64,000 nt of DNA from Eisenibacter elegans DSM 3317 (GTDB lineage: Bacteria > Bacteroidota > Bacteroidia > Cytophagales > Microscillaceae), in assembly GCF_000430505.1 (NCBI RefSeq), contig NZ_AUMD01000019.1:124001-188000 (forward strand), written 5' to 3'. The notes beneath the pieces were generated by a model. The model was not told the DNA's origin. It worked only from the letters and a program-made list of their open reading frames with translations, and made no database searches. Positions within the stretch are counted from its first letter, which is position 1. Every line of letters begins with the position of its first letter. The position numbers and the translations under genes are program-made. This document shows positions 34,155-44,219 of this stretch, in pieces.

Positions 34155-34937
34155 TTATGAACGGCGGCGACGGGCGGGTTTACCACCTTTGTTGTCTCCT
34201 CCTCCTTCACCACGACGGCGGCGGTTGTTTTGTTGGCGACCACCTTCGTTGTTGTTACCTACTCCTCCGGTGTTGCCTGAGGCAGCGGCTGTAACAGGAG
34301 AGAGGTCTTGCTTGCCAAACACTTCTTTCTTGAAGACCCATACTTTGATACCGATGATTCCGTAAGTGGTATTGGCTTCAGAAACGGCATAGTCGATGTC
34401 AGCACGGAGTGTGTGCAAAGGAATACGGCCTTCTTTGTACATTTCGGTGCGTGCCATTTCGGCACCGCCCAAGCGGCCTGAAAGCTTGATTTTGATTCCT
34501 TGTACCCCTACACGCATTGCGTTGGCAATGGCTTGCTTCATAGCACGGCGGTAAGAGATACGGGCTTCGAGTTGTTGTGCGATACCGTCGGCGATGAGTT
34601 GGGCATCGGCTTCGGCGCGTTTGATTTCGAAGATATTGATTTGTACATCCTTGTTGGTGAGCTTTTTGAGCTCTTCCTTGATGTTATCGACCTCTGCGCC
34701 ACCTTTACCGATGACTACGCCGGGGCGGGCAGTCTTGATAGTAAGGGTGATACGCTTGAGCGTGCGCTCGATGATGATCTTAGAGATAGCACCTTTAGAG
34801 ATACGGGCGAAGATATAGTTACGGATTTTTTCGTCTTCTACGAGTTTGTCCGAAAAGTCTTTGCCACCGTACCAGTTAGAGTCCCAACCTCTGACGATGC
34901 CTAATCTTAAACCAATTGGATTGACTTTTTGTCCCAT
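34155..34937 (-). CDS. rpsC: 30S ribosomal protein S3
   Basis: A 260-residue S3: [32 protein letters not shown], a KH domain with [20 protein letters not shown], and [35 protein letters not shown] tail of about 45 residues rich in Gly, Asn and Arg follows, which E. coli S3 (233 residues) lacks. It forms part of the mRNA entry channel. Confidence 0.97.
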   Translation of the reverse strand: MGQKVNPIGLRLGIVRGWDSNWYGGKDFSDKLVEDEKIRNYIFARISKGAISKIIIERTLKRITLTIKTARPGVVIGKGGAEVDNIKEELKKLTNKDVQINIFEIKRAEADAQLIADGIAQQLEARISYRRAMKQAIANAMRVGVQGIKIKLSGRLGGAEMARTEMYKEGRIPLHTLRADIDYAVSEANTTYGIIGIKVWVFKKEVFGKQDLSPVTAAASGNTGGVGNNNEGGRQQNNRRRRGEGGGDNKGGKPARRRRS

Positions 34938-34951
34938 GTTTGTGTTTGTCT

Positions 34952-35407
34952 TTAGTTGTTGTTATTGTCTGAAATGGCGTTGAGGCTATCTACCACAAGG
35001 GTGATGTGGTTAGAGCGTTTGCGGATGCGGTGTCCACGGCCTTGTGGGGCGGGGCGCAGGCGCTTTAGCATACGGCCTTCATTGACAAATATTTCTTTGA
35101 CAAACAGACGGGCTTCGGTTTCGTCGAGGTTCTCGTTTTGGTTTTTCCAGTTGTTGATGGCCGATACCAAGAGGCTCTCGATATATTTGGCACCAATTTT
35201 AGACTCAAAACGGAGCACGTTGAGGGCGTTTTCTACGCGCATGCCACGTACCAAGTCGGCTACGAGGCGCATTTTGCGGGGTGAAGTTGGCACATTGCGC
35301 AGGTGAGCCATTACGGCACCAAGTTGGCCTGCGTTGGTTTCTTTATATTGTGCTAGCGCTTCTTTTTGCAGTCTGATGCGGACTGACTTTTTTAGTTTCT
35401 GTTCCAT
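34952..35407 (-). CDS. rplV: 50S ribosomal protein L22
   Basis: A 151-residue L22: [38 protein letters not shown], and the tunnel-loop region [24 protein letters not shown]. It has an N-terminal extension of about 25 residues and a C-terminal tail compared with E. coli (110). Confidence 0.97.
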   Translation of the reverse strand: MEQKLKKSVRIRLQKEALAQYKETNAGQLGAVMAHLRNVPTSPRKMRLVADLVRGMRVENALNVLRFESKIGAKYIESLLVSAINNWKNQNENLDETEARLFVKEIFVNEGRMLKRLRPAPQGRGHRIRKRSNHITLVVDSLNAISDNNNN

Positions 35408-35425
35408 AAGTGTATTTACTTAGGC

Positions 35426-35704
35426 TTATTTCTTCTTCTTGTCTTTTTTGGCGATGTGCCCTCTAAAGTTACGGGTAGGAGCAAATTCGCCTAAGCGGTG
35501 GCCTACCATGTTTTCAGTTACATAGACGGGGATGTGTTTGTTGCCGTTATGTACTGCGAAGGTCAGTCCGACAAAATCAGGAGAAATCATCGAACGGCGA
35601 GACCAAGTCTTGATGACGGTCTTCTTGCCTGATTCGTTCATAGCTTCCACTTTTTTGGCCAAGTGGTGCTCGATATATGGTCCTTTTTTTAATGAACGCG
35701 CCAT
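35426..35704 (-). CDS. rpsS: 30S ribosomal protein S19
   Basis: A 92-residue S19: [78 protein letters not shown]. Forms the S13-S19 pair in the head. Confidence 0.97.
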   Translation of the reverse strand: MARSLKKGPYIEHHLAKKVEAMNESGKKTVIKTWSRRSMISPDFVGLTFAVHNGNKHIPVYVTENMVGHRLGEFAPTRNFRGHIAKKDKKKK

Positions 35705-35708
35705 TTAC

Positions 35709-36530
35709 TTATTTCCTTTTGCTTTTGATTAAACGATCAGAATACTTATTGGCTCTACGGGTTTTTTGTCCTTTTGCGTACAAGCCATTACGTGAGCGTG
35801 GGTGTCCACCAGATGCGCGGCCTTCACCACCACCCATTGGGTGATCGACAGGGTTCATCGCTACACCACGAGTGCGTGGGCGGCGGCCCAACCAGCGTTT
35901 GGCTCCGGCTTTTCCATAGACGATGTTCATGTGATCGCCATTGGAAACTGTACCGACAGTAGCCAAACAAGTAAGCAAAACGAGGCGTGACTCGCCTGAA
36001 GGCATTTTGAGCGTTGCATATTTGCCTTCACGAGCCATCAGCTGTGCATAAGAGCCGGCGCTACGAGCCAAAACGGCTCCTGCTCCGGGGCGCAATTCGA
36101 TGTTGTGAACAACAGTACCGAGGGGGATATTGGCCAAAGGCAGGGTGTTGCCTACTTCTGGGGCTACTTTTTCGCCTGCGATTACGGTCTGCCCTACTTT
36201 CAAGCCTTGGGGGGCGATGATGTAGCGCTTCTCGCCATCTGCATAAAACAACAAAGCAATACGAGCCGTACGGTTCGGGTCGTATTCAATAGCTTTTACG
36301 GTAGCAGGGATATCAAACTTGTTGCGTTTGAAGTCGATGATACGGTATTGCTTTTTGTGGCCACCACCTAGGTAGCGCATGGTCATTTTACCTTGGTTGT
36401 TACGCCCGCCGCTTTTTTTGATGGGCGCTAGGAGCGACTTTTCAGGTTTGCCCTTGGTAATTTCTTCAAAGGTATTGACTACTCTGAATCGTTGCCCGGG
36501 GGTATTTGGTTTTAACTTTCTAACTGACAT
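35709..36530 (-). CDS. rplB: 50S ribosomal protein L2
   Basis: A 273-residue L2: [31 protein letters not shown], and the C-terminal signature [29 protein letters not shown] with the conserved His of the peptidyl-transferase region. Confidence 0.97.
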   Translation of the reverse strand: MSVRKLKPNTPGQRFRVVNTFEEITKGKPEKSLLAPIKKSGGRNNQGKMTMRYLGGGHKKQYRIIDFKRNKFDIPATVKAIEYDPNRTARIALLFYADGEKRYIIAPQGLKVGQTVIAGEKVAPEVGNTLPLANIPLGTVVHNIELRPGAGAVLARSAGSYAQLMAREGKYATLKMPSGESRLVLLTCLATVGTVSNGDHMNIVYGKAGAKRWLGRRPRTRGVAMNPVDHPMGGGEGRASGGHPRSRNGLYAKGQKTRRANKYSDRLIKSKRK

Positions 36531-36561
36531 GAGTTGATGCTTTTAAATTACTTCGTACGCA

Positions 36562-36858
36562 TTAAACACCGCTATAAAAATCAATAAAGTCGCCCTCAGC
36601 CAAGGTAACGATGGCTTTTTTGTACGAAGGGGTTCTTCCTTGAACGATTTTAGAAGCCGTGTAGCGCGTTTTGGCTTTCCCTTGATAGTTGAGGGTCTTC
36701 ACGTCTTCTACGGTAACACCATAGGCGGCTTCAACGGCACGTTTGATTTGAATTTTATTGGCCTTAGGGTGTACAATAAAGCTGTATTTCCCTTGCTCAT
36801 TAAGTGCGTTGGCTTTTTCGGTTACTACCGGTTTTTTGAGAATATCGAATGGGTTCAT
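36562..36858 (-). CDS. rplW: 50S ribosomal protein L23
   Basis: A 98-residue L23: MNPFDILKKPVVTEKANALNEQGKYSFIVHPKANKIQIKRAVEAAYGVTVEDVKTLNYQGK. Docking site for trigger factor and SRP at the exit. Confidence 0.97.
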   Translation of the reverse strand: MNPFDILKKPVVTEKANALNEQGKYSFIVHPKANKIQIKRAVEAAYGVTVEDVKTLNYQGKAKTRYTASKIVQGRTPSYKKAIVTLAEGDFIDFYSGV

Positions 36859-36878
36859 TGTAATTGCTCTGACGGCGG

Positions 36879-37508
36879 TTATTTGTTCAACAAGCTTTCA
36901 ATCTTAGCCACAGCGCTTTCCAAGAAGAACACGCGGTCGGCATTGATGATCTCGTAGGTGCTGAGTTGCGCGCAAGGCAACACTTTCGCTTTTTTCAAGT
37001 TGCGGCCTGAGAGATAGAGGTTGTTGTCCGTCTCGGGCGTGATGAGCAGGGTCTTTTGTTGGTCGGCCTGAAGCTGTGCCAACAGGTTGAGGTAAGCCTT
37101 GGTGCTTGGTTGCTCAAAGCGGAAGTCTTCAATAACGGCGATAGCTGCCTCTTTTGCTTTGTAAGTAAGGGCAGATTTACGGGCTAAAGACTTGAGTTTG
37201 CGGTTGAGCTTGAAGCTGTAGCTGCGGGGGCGTGGACCGAATACGCGGCCACCACCACGGAAGAGAGGCGACTTGATGCTACCTGCACGGGCAGTACCAG
37301 TGCCTTTTTGGCGCTTCAATTTGCGGGTTGAACCGGCGATTTCGTTGCGCTCCTTGGCCTTGTGAGTACCTTGGCGTTGGTTGGCCAAATACTGCTTTAC
37401 GTCGAGGTAAATGGCGTGGTCATTGGGGGCAATGTTAAAAATCGCCTCAGAAAGCTCTACTGTACGTCCGGTGCTTTCTCCCGATGTATTGATAACTTGA
37501 ACTTGCAT
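36879..37508 (-). CDS. rplD: 50S ribosomal protein L4
   Basis: A 209-residue L4: the tunnel loop RQGTHKAKERNEIAGSTRKLKRQKGTGTARAGSIKSPLFRGGGRVFGPRPRSY (about 47-100) is intact. It lies 3 bases after rplC. In E. coli L4 represses its own operon; nothing here shows whether that holds. Confidence 0.97.
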   Translation of the reverse strand: MQVQVINTSGESTGRTVELSEAIFNIAPNDHAIYLDVKQYLANQRQGTHKAKERNEIAGSTRKLKRQKGTGTARAGSIKSPLFRGGGRVFGPRPRSYSFKLNRKLKSLARKSALTYKAKEAAIAVIEDFRFEQPSTKAYLNLLAQLQADQQKTLLITPETDNNLYLSGRNLKKAKVLPCAQLSTYEIINADRVFFLESAVAKIESLLNK

Positions 37509-37511
37509 GGC

Positions 37512-38165
37512 TTATTTTTCTATAATTACGTAAGAGTTTTTAGCACCCGGTATTGAACCGCTTACTAAGATCAAATTTTTCTCGGGGATAAGCTTCACCA
37601 CGCGCAAGTTTTGTACTTTCACACGTCCGTTGCCTGTACGACCCGCCATGCGTATCCCTTTGAATACACGTGAGGGGTATGATGAAGCACCGAGTGAACC
37701 GGGGTGGCGCTGACGGTTGTGCTGGCCGTGTGTCTGGCCGCCTACCCCGCCAAATCCGTGGCGTTTCACAACGCCCTGAAAACCTTTACCTTTAGAAAGG
37801 CCGACTACGTCGATGAATTCGCCTTCTACGAATACATCTGAGATAGTTACTTGGTCACCTAGAGCTACTTCTTTGCTGAAATCTTCAGCCAAGTCTTTGG
37901 CAAAGTCCTTGAACTCCACCAACTTACGCTTGGGCGTAGTGTTGGCCTTATTGAAGTGGCCTTGCATTGCTTTGGGAGTGTTTTTCTCCTTAGCTTCGCC
38001 GTAGCCCAACTGTATTGCCTCATAGCCGTCTTTCTCTAGCGTCTTAATTTGTGTTACGACGCAGGGACCGGCCTCGATGAGGGTACAAGGAATCTGCTTT
38101 ACTACCGCTCCTTCGGTAGTAAAGATACTTGTCATTCCTACTTTTTTACCGATGATACCTAACAT
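37512..38165 (-). CDS. rplC: 50S ribosomal protein L3
   Basis: A 217-residue L3: [42 protein letters not shown], and the tip loop [49 protein letters not shown]. It is the first gene of the cluster. rpsJ, which precedes rplC in most bacteria, is absent; a promoter stands there instead. Confidence 0.97.
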   Translation of the reverse strand: MLGIIGKKVGMTSIFTTEGAVVKQIPCTLIEAGPCVVTQIKTLEKDGYEAIQLGYGEAKEKNTPKAMQGHFNKANTTPKRKLVEFKDFAKDLAEDFSKEVALGDQVTISDVFVEGEFIDVVGLSKGKGFQGVVKRHGFGGVGGQTHGQHNRQRHPGSLGASSYPSRVFKGIRMAGRTGNGRVKVQNLRVVKLIPEKNLILVSGSIPGAKNSYVIIEK

Positions 38166-38235
38166 TATTAAATTTTACTTTTGGTGAACTACTTCTTTTT
38201 CAAGCAGTTCTGGGTGATTTGCTAAAAACGGATTG

Positions 38236-38266
38236 CAAAGTTATGTATTTCAAGCGTTTTTACAAA
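38236..38266 (-). promoter_or_regulatory. Main promoter of the ribosomal cluster
   Basis: Minus strand TTTG (38263-38266), 19 bases, TAACTTTG (38236-38243): a full Bacteroidota -33/-7 match, about 70 bases before the rplC ATG. The leader in between is AT-rich and without a clear hairpin. Confidence 0.8.
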
Positions 38267-38306
38267 AGCTAGGCGAAATATTTTTTGCAAAAGTTATGCT
38301 GGGGGC

Positions 38307-40514
38307 TTAAATCATTTGCCACCCGATGACGAGCAAATCATCTTCTAATAATGTGTTGTGTGTTAGTTGTTGGATTGCTTGCCGCAGTGCTTGGGGTTGT
38401 TGGTCGATGGGGAGCGGAGCGATTTGCTGTAAAATTTGCAACACCACCTCTATGCCTATGGGCTCGTTGTCGAGGTCTCTGCGGTAGGGCAGGCCGTTGG
38501 TAAACAAGTATAGGGTGTCTTTTGGGCGTACTGTTCGTGTTTGTAATGTCAGTGGCAGCGGTGTTTGGTCAGCCCTCCCTCCTAGCGGCTCGTCTAGCCC
38601 TTCTATGAGGTGTATTCGTCCTGTGGCAGCTTCGTAGTGATATACATATATATTGGCTACGGCTATCTCGACCTGTATGGCGCCGTCGGCAGCGGGGCTT
38701 TGGTGTGTGGCAAGGCGAACGGCAGCAGCGTCGATGGTGCTGCGGTCTCCGCTTTGGGTTTGTTTGAGTGCCTTGCCGATTTCTTGGTCTACCCGCTGTA
38801 GGATTTGCTGTGGGTTGGTAACCCCCATCGAGAGTACTACCTTGTCGATGATAGCATAGCCCAACATACTCATCATAGCAGCTGGTACGCCATAGCCGGT
38901 GCAGTCGGCTATCAACAAGAGCCGCTCTTCGGCGTTTTGGTGTAGCCAATAAAAATCGCCGGAGACTTCTTCTTTGGGCTGATAGATGATAAAGTGTTGG
39001 TCCAAAATCTCTTGGCTGCGCTCAGGGTAAGGCAAGAGTGCGTGTTGGATTTTGATGGCCGTATGCATACTTTGGCGCAGTTCTATTTCTTTTTGTTGGA
39101 GCTGCTGGTTGATTTCGGCCAGCTCTTGGTTGCGCTTGCTGATGTAGTTGCGCTGGGCGATGATTTGGTCTTGTTGCTGGGTCAGTTCCTCGTTTTGTAA
39201 GGCCAGTTCGCGCTGTTTTTGTTGTAGCTCGGCAGTCCGCAGCGCCACTGTTTGCTCTAGGCGCTCGGTCATATGCTGCTGTTGTGCGAGGTTTTGCTTC
39301 TCCAGTATTTCCTTCTCTAAGCGCATCCGGCTGTACTTGTCGCTCAAGGCAATGGCCAAAAGCAAGGCCTGCAGCACGGCTCCAATCTCTACCCCATGTG
39401 CTACCCAAAATCCATCTATCAAGAACCCTAGGTTGCGCATCACAAAAAAGAGTGTGCCCGTTAGGTGTGCTATCCAAGAACCAATAAAAAAGAGTGCCGA
39501 GGTCTGCCCTTGTAGCCACACAAAAGCGCCCGCCACAATCAGCCACGCAATAAACACTAAACCAAGGGAGGCTGCAAAAGATACTACCATTCCGTAGGGT
39601 AGGAACAACCCTCCGACACTGATACCCAGCCCCAAAGCCATAAATACATAGGCTATCCAACGCAGCCACCATCGGTATTGATGGAGGCTCAAAAAATGGT
39701 GGGTAAATATAGTGGCCCATAAGACCCACTGCCCCGCCGTGAGTGGGATGGCCACATTGGCCAACCACGGTGAGTGTGGCCAAAAATATTGGAAGGTATG
39801 GCCGTTGGCTGACGCAAGGTAAATCTCAAAGAACAAGAAAGCCAGCGTGAAATAGAGGTACTCCAAGTCGCGTAAACCTATAAATAGAAACAAATGATAA
39901 CAGGCCGCAAACAGGATGATGCCATAAAAAATACCATAGACGATTTCTCTGACTTGGCGCTTTTGATAGTAGGTAGCCTCGGTACTGATATAGGCCGGAA
40001 ACTGACTCGAACTACTCGTACGAAACCGGATATAGAAAGTATGGGGTGCGCGGTTGTGGAAGTTGAGCGGTATTACAAAAAACCTGTCTCGTATGGGGCG
40101 CGTATCAAAGGCGTAGTGATCGCCTAGGGTTAGTTGATACCACCGTTGTTTGCCATAGGCATCTGGTGCTTCATAATAATACTGTATCTCGTCAATCACA
40201 GGATACTCTACCCACAAGAGCCATCCAGTAAGGCTGGGGCTGAGGTTTTCGATATCCAACCGTAGCCAATAGCTGTGCTTGGTAAAGCCAAAGTTTAGTC
40301 CTTTGCTGCCTACTGGTGCAAAATACCGCTGGTATTGCGGAGAGCGCACGTCTTCTAGGCTCAAGGTGTTGGTAGTGTCGACCAAGAGCAAGGCCTCGTT
40401 TGCTACCCGCACCAGCCCCGTTCCGGTTTGCAACCGCAGCGGCTCCGGCTGCGCCCTCAACACAAGCCCCAAGCCCCAAACATAACACCAAAGGCTGAGC
40501 CAAAGAAAACGCAT
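38307..40514 (-). CDS. 7TMR-DISM sensor with SpoIIE-type phosphatase domain, altered metal site
   Basis: A 735-residue protein from the ATG at 40514; the longer frame begins with TTG and the signal peptide MRFLWLSLWCYVWGLG fits this start. Order: signal peptide, periplasmic 7TMR-DISMED2 sandwich (about 35-165), seven membrane helices (about 180-385), coiled coil (about 390-475), SpoIIE/PP2C domain. The domain has VSGDFYW and IADCTGYGVPAAMMS (usual TGHG is TGYG), but the usual TDG/SDG motif reads LYLFTNGLPYRR, so an Asp of the metal site is Asn. LLEDDLLVIGW is kept. It may be weak or inactive as a phosphatase. A paralogue with intact motifs is at 49440. Confidence 0.85.
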   Translation of the reverse strand: MRFLWLSLWCYVWGLGLVLRAQPEPLRLQTGTGLVRVANEALLLVDTTNTLSLEDVRSPQYQRYFAPVGSKGLNFGFTKHSYWLRLDIENLSPSLTGWLLWVEYPVIDEIQYYYEAPDAYGKQRWYQLTLGDHYAFDTRPIRDRFFVIPLNFHNRAPHTFYIRFRTSSSSQFPAYISTEATYYQKRQVREIVYGIFYGIILFAACYHLFLFIGLRDLEYLYFTLAFLFFEIYLASANGHTFQYFWPHSPWLANVAIPLTAGQWVLWATIFTHHFLSLHQYRWWLRWIAYVFMALGLGISVGGLFLPYGMVVSFAASLGLVFIAWLIVAGAFVWLQGQTSALFFIGSWIAHLTGTLFFVMRNLGFLIDGFWVAHGVEIGAVLQALLLAIALSDKYSRMRLEKEILEKQNLAQQQHMTERLEQTVALRTAELQQKQRELALQNEELTQQQDQIIAQRNYISKRNQELAEINQQLQQKEIELRQSMHTAIKIQHALLPYPERSQEILDQHFIIYQPKEEVSGDFYWLHQNAEERLLLIADCTGYGVPAAMMSMLGYAIIDKVVLSMGVTNPQQILQRVDQEIGKALKQTQSGDRSTIDAAAVRLATHQSPAADGAIQVEIAVANIYVYHYEAATGRIHLIEGLDEPLGGRADQTPLPLTLQTRTVRPKDTLYLFTNGLPYRRDLDNEPIGIEVVLQILQQIAPLPIDQQPQALRQAIQQLTHNTLLEDDLLVIGWQMI

Positions 40515-40541
40515 GTATTTTGCTTTTTTATGCTGGGTCAA

Positions 40542-41407
40542 ATTATTTACGCTAGTTTTGCGTTTGTATTAAAAGGCTATGTCCATCGTCTCTGTACATA
40601 CAAACATCTGTTACTGGTCTAATAATATACAACAGGATGCTTGATGGCCAACTACTTAACCTGCTGCGCTGCCAAAGGAAGTAAGACTTCTTAACATCCT
40701 ACCCCCCGATTTTGATATGCAAGGTAGTTTGCAGTTTTCAACAAAACAAGCTTTTAGTATGGCTAGTTTGAGACAAAAAGCACTCCAAGAGCCTAAACTT
40801 TTTGCCAACAAACAAGTTACTTTATAACGCAGCAATTATATAGGTCATACATCTTTGATTTGATACTCGGTCTAGTCATCTGAAACTACTTGGTAGTTTG
40901 AACACCAGTATGATGATGCGCCCTTCTAAATCCTAATCCTCAGATAAACCTGTGTTATTATTATTTGCGTGTGAGGGAATTTCTTGTTTTTGTATTTTTT
41001 TAAACATATTTCAAAAAATTTACTTAACTTTACACTTATAGCTTTTAGTCACAAAATATTTTTAGCCTCTAAAGGTTGCCTATTTTTAGCCGGTGAATCA
41101 TCACACTAGCCATCTATCAAAAACCTTACGAATGCGTGTGTTGTCGTTTTGTTGTGGTATTTTTTAACGTTTGTAAGCAGATGGAAGTATCAATGTTTTT
41201 AAGATTTGTGTTCTTTATACACCATTGGATATTACTGAAATCCTACGATTTCAACTATGAGCCCAATCCACAAAAGCCTCATTTTTGTGCCAAAATAGCC
41301 GCCCTTACTATCCCGAAACTGAAGGTTAGCTATGGCATTGCTTCGCAGTCGGGGCTGCTTTCCAAAAATAGCCAGCGGGGTATCCTCTTTATCAACTTTT
41401 CACGGTT
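40542..41407. other. Gene-free stretch of about 870 bases
   Basis: Contains short frames only. One 91-codon plus-strand frame overlapping the next gene has an unlikely composition (many Phe/Cys/Val) and no recognisable content. A TAACTTTA close to a -7 box lies near 41025. No repeat or RNA gene was recognised. Confidence 0.5.
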
Positions 41408-42682
41408 ATGAGCAATATATCGACTACTCTGCCCGATGAGCAGGCCAAGATTAGTGCCTTGTTGCAAAGCCGTCAAGATGGGGATATTCTGTTAGCCCTA
41501 CAGTTGCTGCAAAATAATGCTGCTGCGGGTCATTTTCTGACCGAGCTGTGGGCTTTGTCTCTGCTTTTTCCTTCAAAAAAAATACGCCAGGTGGCCTACA
41601 GAGTATTCCGGCAAGCAGGCAATGTAGCTCTGCTAGCTTGGGCACAAGCCCGCCGGCAAGGCATACAACGCCCTCTGCCCAAACCTACTAGCGAGGCTCA
41701 AGCTTATCATATGATTACAAAATGGAGCAACAATGCCTCGCTAGACCGTGCGGTATTTGCCCGTATGTGTCTGCAAATCACAGGGGGCGGAGGCTCATAT
41801 TGCCTCATCCATCGGGTGCTCTCCGCAGAGAAAGTGTTGACACATCTACTAAATACACACCCACAACACCTGTCGTTGGCTTACTTTGGGCTGTATGAAC
41901 TGCCCAAGGAAGTGGGGCTTTTCCCCGAGTTGGTTTCCTTGGATTTGCGTGGTAATCATTTTACCGAAATACCCGACGAAATCACCCTGCTCTCCAAACT
42001 CCGGTACCTATACTATGATGATACTCCACTGAGTATCACGGCTCTGCGAAAGCTCCGCGAGTCTTTTCCGGCATTGTTTGCCGGCAAACACTATATGGCT
42101 GCGTTGGAGTTGTTTCGCCAAAAATCGTACGGAAAGGCTTTCCGCGAGATAGACCGCTGTCTGCGTATCGACTCCGACATTCGCCCTGAGGCTTACCGTA
42201 TCAAGGGGATGATGTATCAAGCGCTCAAACACTATCATCAGGCCGATGAGTGTTTTGCTTGGGGTATTGGCCTAGCTCCCCAAAACTTAGGACTGCGGAT
42301 TTCGCAGGCACTCAACTTAGAAGAATCGCATTGGTACTCAGACCTTTGGGATGTCTGTGTACAGGCATTGATTCATCTCGACACCTTGCAGGAGCGGACA
42401 CAAGAACGCTTGTTTTTCCAACGACTACAAGCCAAAGCTTTATGTGGCCTAGGGCGTTATCAAGAAGCACAGCAACTGTGTGAGCAGCTTCTAGGGGAAA
42501 ATAACCGCCAACCTGACACTTGGTTTTTGCTGGCCGAAACGCTTTATCAGCATAATGCGCAAGACAAACGGGTCTTAATTTGTCTTCAACAAGCCATCAA
42601 CCTCAATCCTTCTTATTACGAAACGCTCCGCAAGCACCCTACGCTCAAACGTTTGCGGAAAAGCTTTTTGCCCAAATCATAA
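41408..42682 (+). CDS. LRR and TPR protein of unknown function
   Basis: A 424-residue cytoplasmic protein. The N-terminal about 150 residues are helical (HEAT-like impression: LLALQLLQNNAAAGHFLTELWALSLLF). A short leucine-rich repeat block follows (LSLAYFGLYELPKEVGLFPELVSLDLRGNHFTEIPDEITLLSKLRYLYYDDTPL, about 155-210). Tetratricopeptide repeats make up the rest (MAALELFRQKSYGKAFREIDRCLRIDSDIRPEAYRIKGMMYQALKHYHQADECF and further). Both repeat types bind proteins. There is no enzymatic domain and no operon partner. Confidence 0.75.
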   Translation: MSNISTTLPDEQAKISALLQSRQDGDILLALQLLQNNAAAGHFLTELWALSLLFPSKKIRQVAYRVFRQAGNVALLAWAQARRQGIQRPLPKPTSEAQAYHMITKWSNNASLDRAVFARMCLQITGGGGSYCLIHRVLSAEKVLTHLLNTHPQHLSLAYFGLYELPKEVGLFPELVSLDLRGNHFTEIPDEITLLSKLRYLYYDDTPLSITALRKLRESFPALFAGKHYMAALELFRQKSYGKAFREIDRCLRIDSDIRPEAYRIKGMMYQALKHYHQADECFAWGIGLAPQNLGLRISQALNLEESHWYSDLWDVCVQALIHLDTLQERTQERLFFQRLQAKALCGLGRYQEAQQLCEQLLGENNRQPDTWFLLAETLYQHNAQDKRVLICLQQAINLNPSYYETLRKHPTLKRLRKSFLPKS

Positions 42683-42690
42683 ATAAATAT

Positions 42691-42881
42691 TAGAGCTTGT
42701 CTAAAATTCTCTTCATCGATACCAAAACGCCGCTTTTTGGCTGCGACTTCGTTAAAAATGCTCGCCGTAGCCCTCCCACGATTAAAATCGTGGGCTATGT
42801 ATAACACCTGCGCTTTTTGCCTAGTATCAGCGCAAAAATCAGCTGTTTTGAGTGCCGCGCTGAAATTGTAAACAAGCTCTT
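42691..42881. repeat. Inverted-repeat element with AGAGCTTGT ends
   Basis: The left end AGAGCTTGTCTAAAATT and the right end, reverse complemented, AGAGCTTGTTTACAATTTC flank about 190 bases. Inside is a hairpin CCCACGATTttaAATCGTGGG. It fits a MITE without coding capacity. It fills the gap between the LRR/TPR gene and the convergent binding-protein gene. Confidence 0.6.
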
Positions 42882-42913
42882 AGGAAGCGAACTCTATCTG
42901 CCTAGTTTACAAG

Positions 42914-43903
42914 CTATTGCTTTACTGCTGTATAAGTTTGGTCAAAATCTAGCTGGTAATGCGCGGCCTCTTTGGGGTTGTATACACGCCGATGTTGGCT
43001 GACAGGTTCAAGGGTCTGGGCTTTGTCGGGGTTCTGTAAGTAGCTGGCAGCCAAAGCTCCCGCTTGATACCCCCAAGCATACATATCAGCGCCATAGGCG
43101 GCTACAGCTCCACGCCGCACTAAGCCCTCCTCACTAGTGAAAATGGGGATGTTTTTGCGGTGGCAAAGCTTATAAATCACTTCAAAAGACGCAAAGACCA
43201 CATTGTCTGGGATAGCAAAAAAAGCCTCTACTCCTTCTGCCAGTAAAGTCTGCACGACAAGCTGGGTCTCAGATGAGTTATTGACCGGGAGAGCCTTCAC
43301 ACGGAGGCCCAGTGATTGGGCTGTAGTTTCTATAAGCGCTAAGGCATTGCGCGACTGCGGCTCGGCTTGGTTATACACCACGCCAATGGTTTGGGCTTGG
43401 GGCAATGCCTGATGCATCAATTCTACTGAAGTGCGGATATAATCAAGTGTTTCGTATACGCCATACAGGTTTTTGGGGGTGGCCGCTCCGGCTTTCTGCA
43501 AGCCCATACGCTCCGGCTCCGGCGATACCATCATAAATACCGGAATTGTCCGAGTATTCTGTATGGCAGTGATGGTAGCCAAGGTAGGGTTGGCGGCAAT
43601 CAGTCTTACTTTTTGAGCCGCCATATACGTAACCGCTTGATGGAGCGTAGGGACATCGCCCTGCGCATTCCTATAAATCAGCTTGAGGGTTCCTGCTTCT
43701 TCACTATAGCCTTTTTCGCGCAGCGCCGCCATAAAGCCTTCTTTGGCTTGCGCAATGGTCGCGTCTTCGAAGGCATCTACAAAGCCGATGGTCGGTATTT
43801 GTTTGTCCGCCCCTTGACAAGCACCCAAGAGCACCATAAAGGATGCTAAGACCAAGTAGCGTAAATATAGAAAGGGTAATCTGGGATACATACTCAATAA
43901 CAT
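42914..43903 (-). CDS. ABC transporter substrate-binding lipoprotein (COG2984-like)
   Basis: About 329 residues from 43903 (a second ATG at 43891 is also possible). Lipobox VLLGAC, then a periplasmic-binding-protein fold of the ABC_sub_bind type: IPTIGFVDAFEDATIAQAKEGFMAALREKGY, VRLIAANPTLATITAIQNTRTIPVFMMVSPEP, IGVVYNQAEPQSRNALALIE and AVAAYGADMYAWGYQAGALAASYL. The family includes TrpX-like binders. No permease or ATPase gene is adjacent, so it is an orphan binding protein here; the ligand is unknown. Confidence 0.8.
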   Translation of the reverse strand: MLLSMYPRLPFLYLRYLVLASFMVLLGACQGADKQIPTIGFVDAFEDATIAQAKEGFMAALREKGYSEEAGTLKLIYRNAQGDVPTLHQAVTYMAAQKVRLIAANPTLATITAIQNTRTIPVFMMVSPEPERMGLQKAGAATPKNLYGVYETLDYIRTSVELMHQALPQAQTIGVVYNQAEPQSRNALALIETTAQSLGLRVKALPVNNSSETQLVVQTLLAEGVEAFFAIPDNVVFASFEVIYKLCHRKNIPIFTSEEGLVRRGAVAAYGADMYAWGYQAGALAASYLQNPDKAQTLEPVSQHRRVYNPKEAAHYQLDFDQTYTAVKQ

Positions 43904-44146
43904 AGGGGAAAGATAGGTGAGATACGACAGTTTTTGCGTTTTTATACCAAGATTCACTTGTTTGAAGGATTCACTTGGTTTGTTTTTCTTGATGTGCAAG
44001 GGTTTTCAGTACATACATTTCCCAGACCAATTTTGGTTGGGTATAGACCAAGATTAAGTTGAGTGTAAAAACTCAGGCACGGGGTTTTTGTTTGAGCGAA
44101 GCTACACTATTATTGTTCAAAAAATCGGCTTGAGGGATTTTTTTTG

Positions 44147-44154
44147 TACTTTTG
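44147..44154 (+). promoter_or_regulatory. Candidate -7 box before homogentisate dioxygenase
   Basis: TACTTTTG matches TAnnTTTG, 65 bases before the chosen ATG. No TTTG at the usual -33 distance. Confidence 0.35.
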
Positions 44155-44219
44155 AAGGAGTGATTAGGGCTTTTGAGCGCTTCACTAACCTATTTGCACA
44201 CAACCAAACAACAAAAACT

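Noticed and set aside
38569-38949. Long overlapping frames inside the phosphatase genes and ribosomal genes
   Set aside because: These frames lie within well-supported genes in other phases and show Arg/Thr-rich or Pro-rich shadow composition.
41136-41411. 91-codon plus-strand frame ahead of the LRR/TPR gene
   Set aside because: It is rich in Phe, Cys and Val, ends overlapping the next start and has no signal or domain; probably chance.
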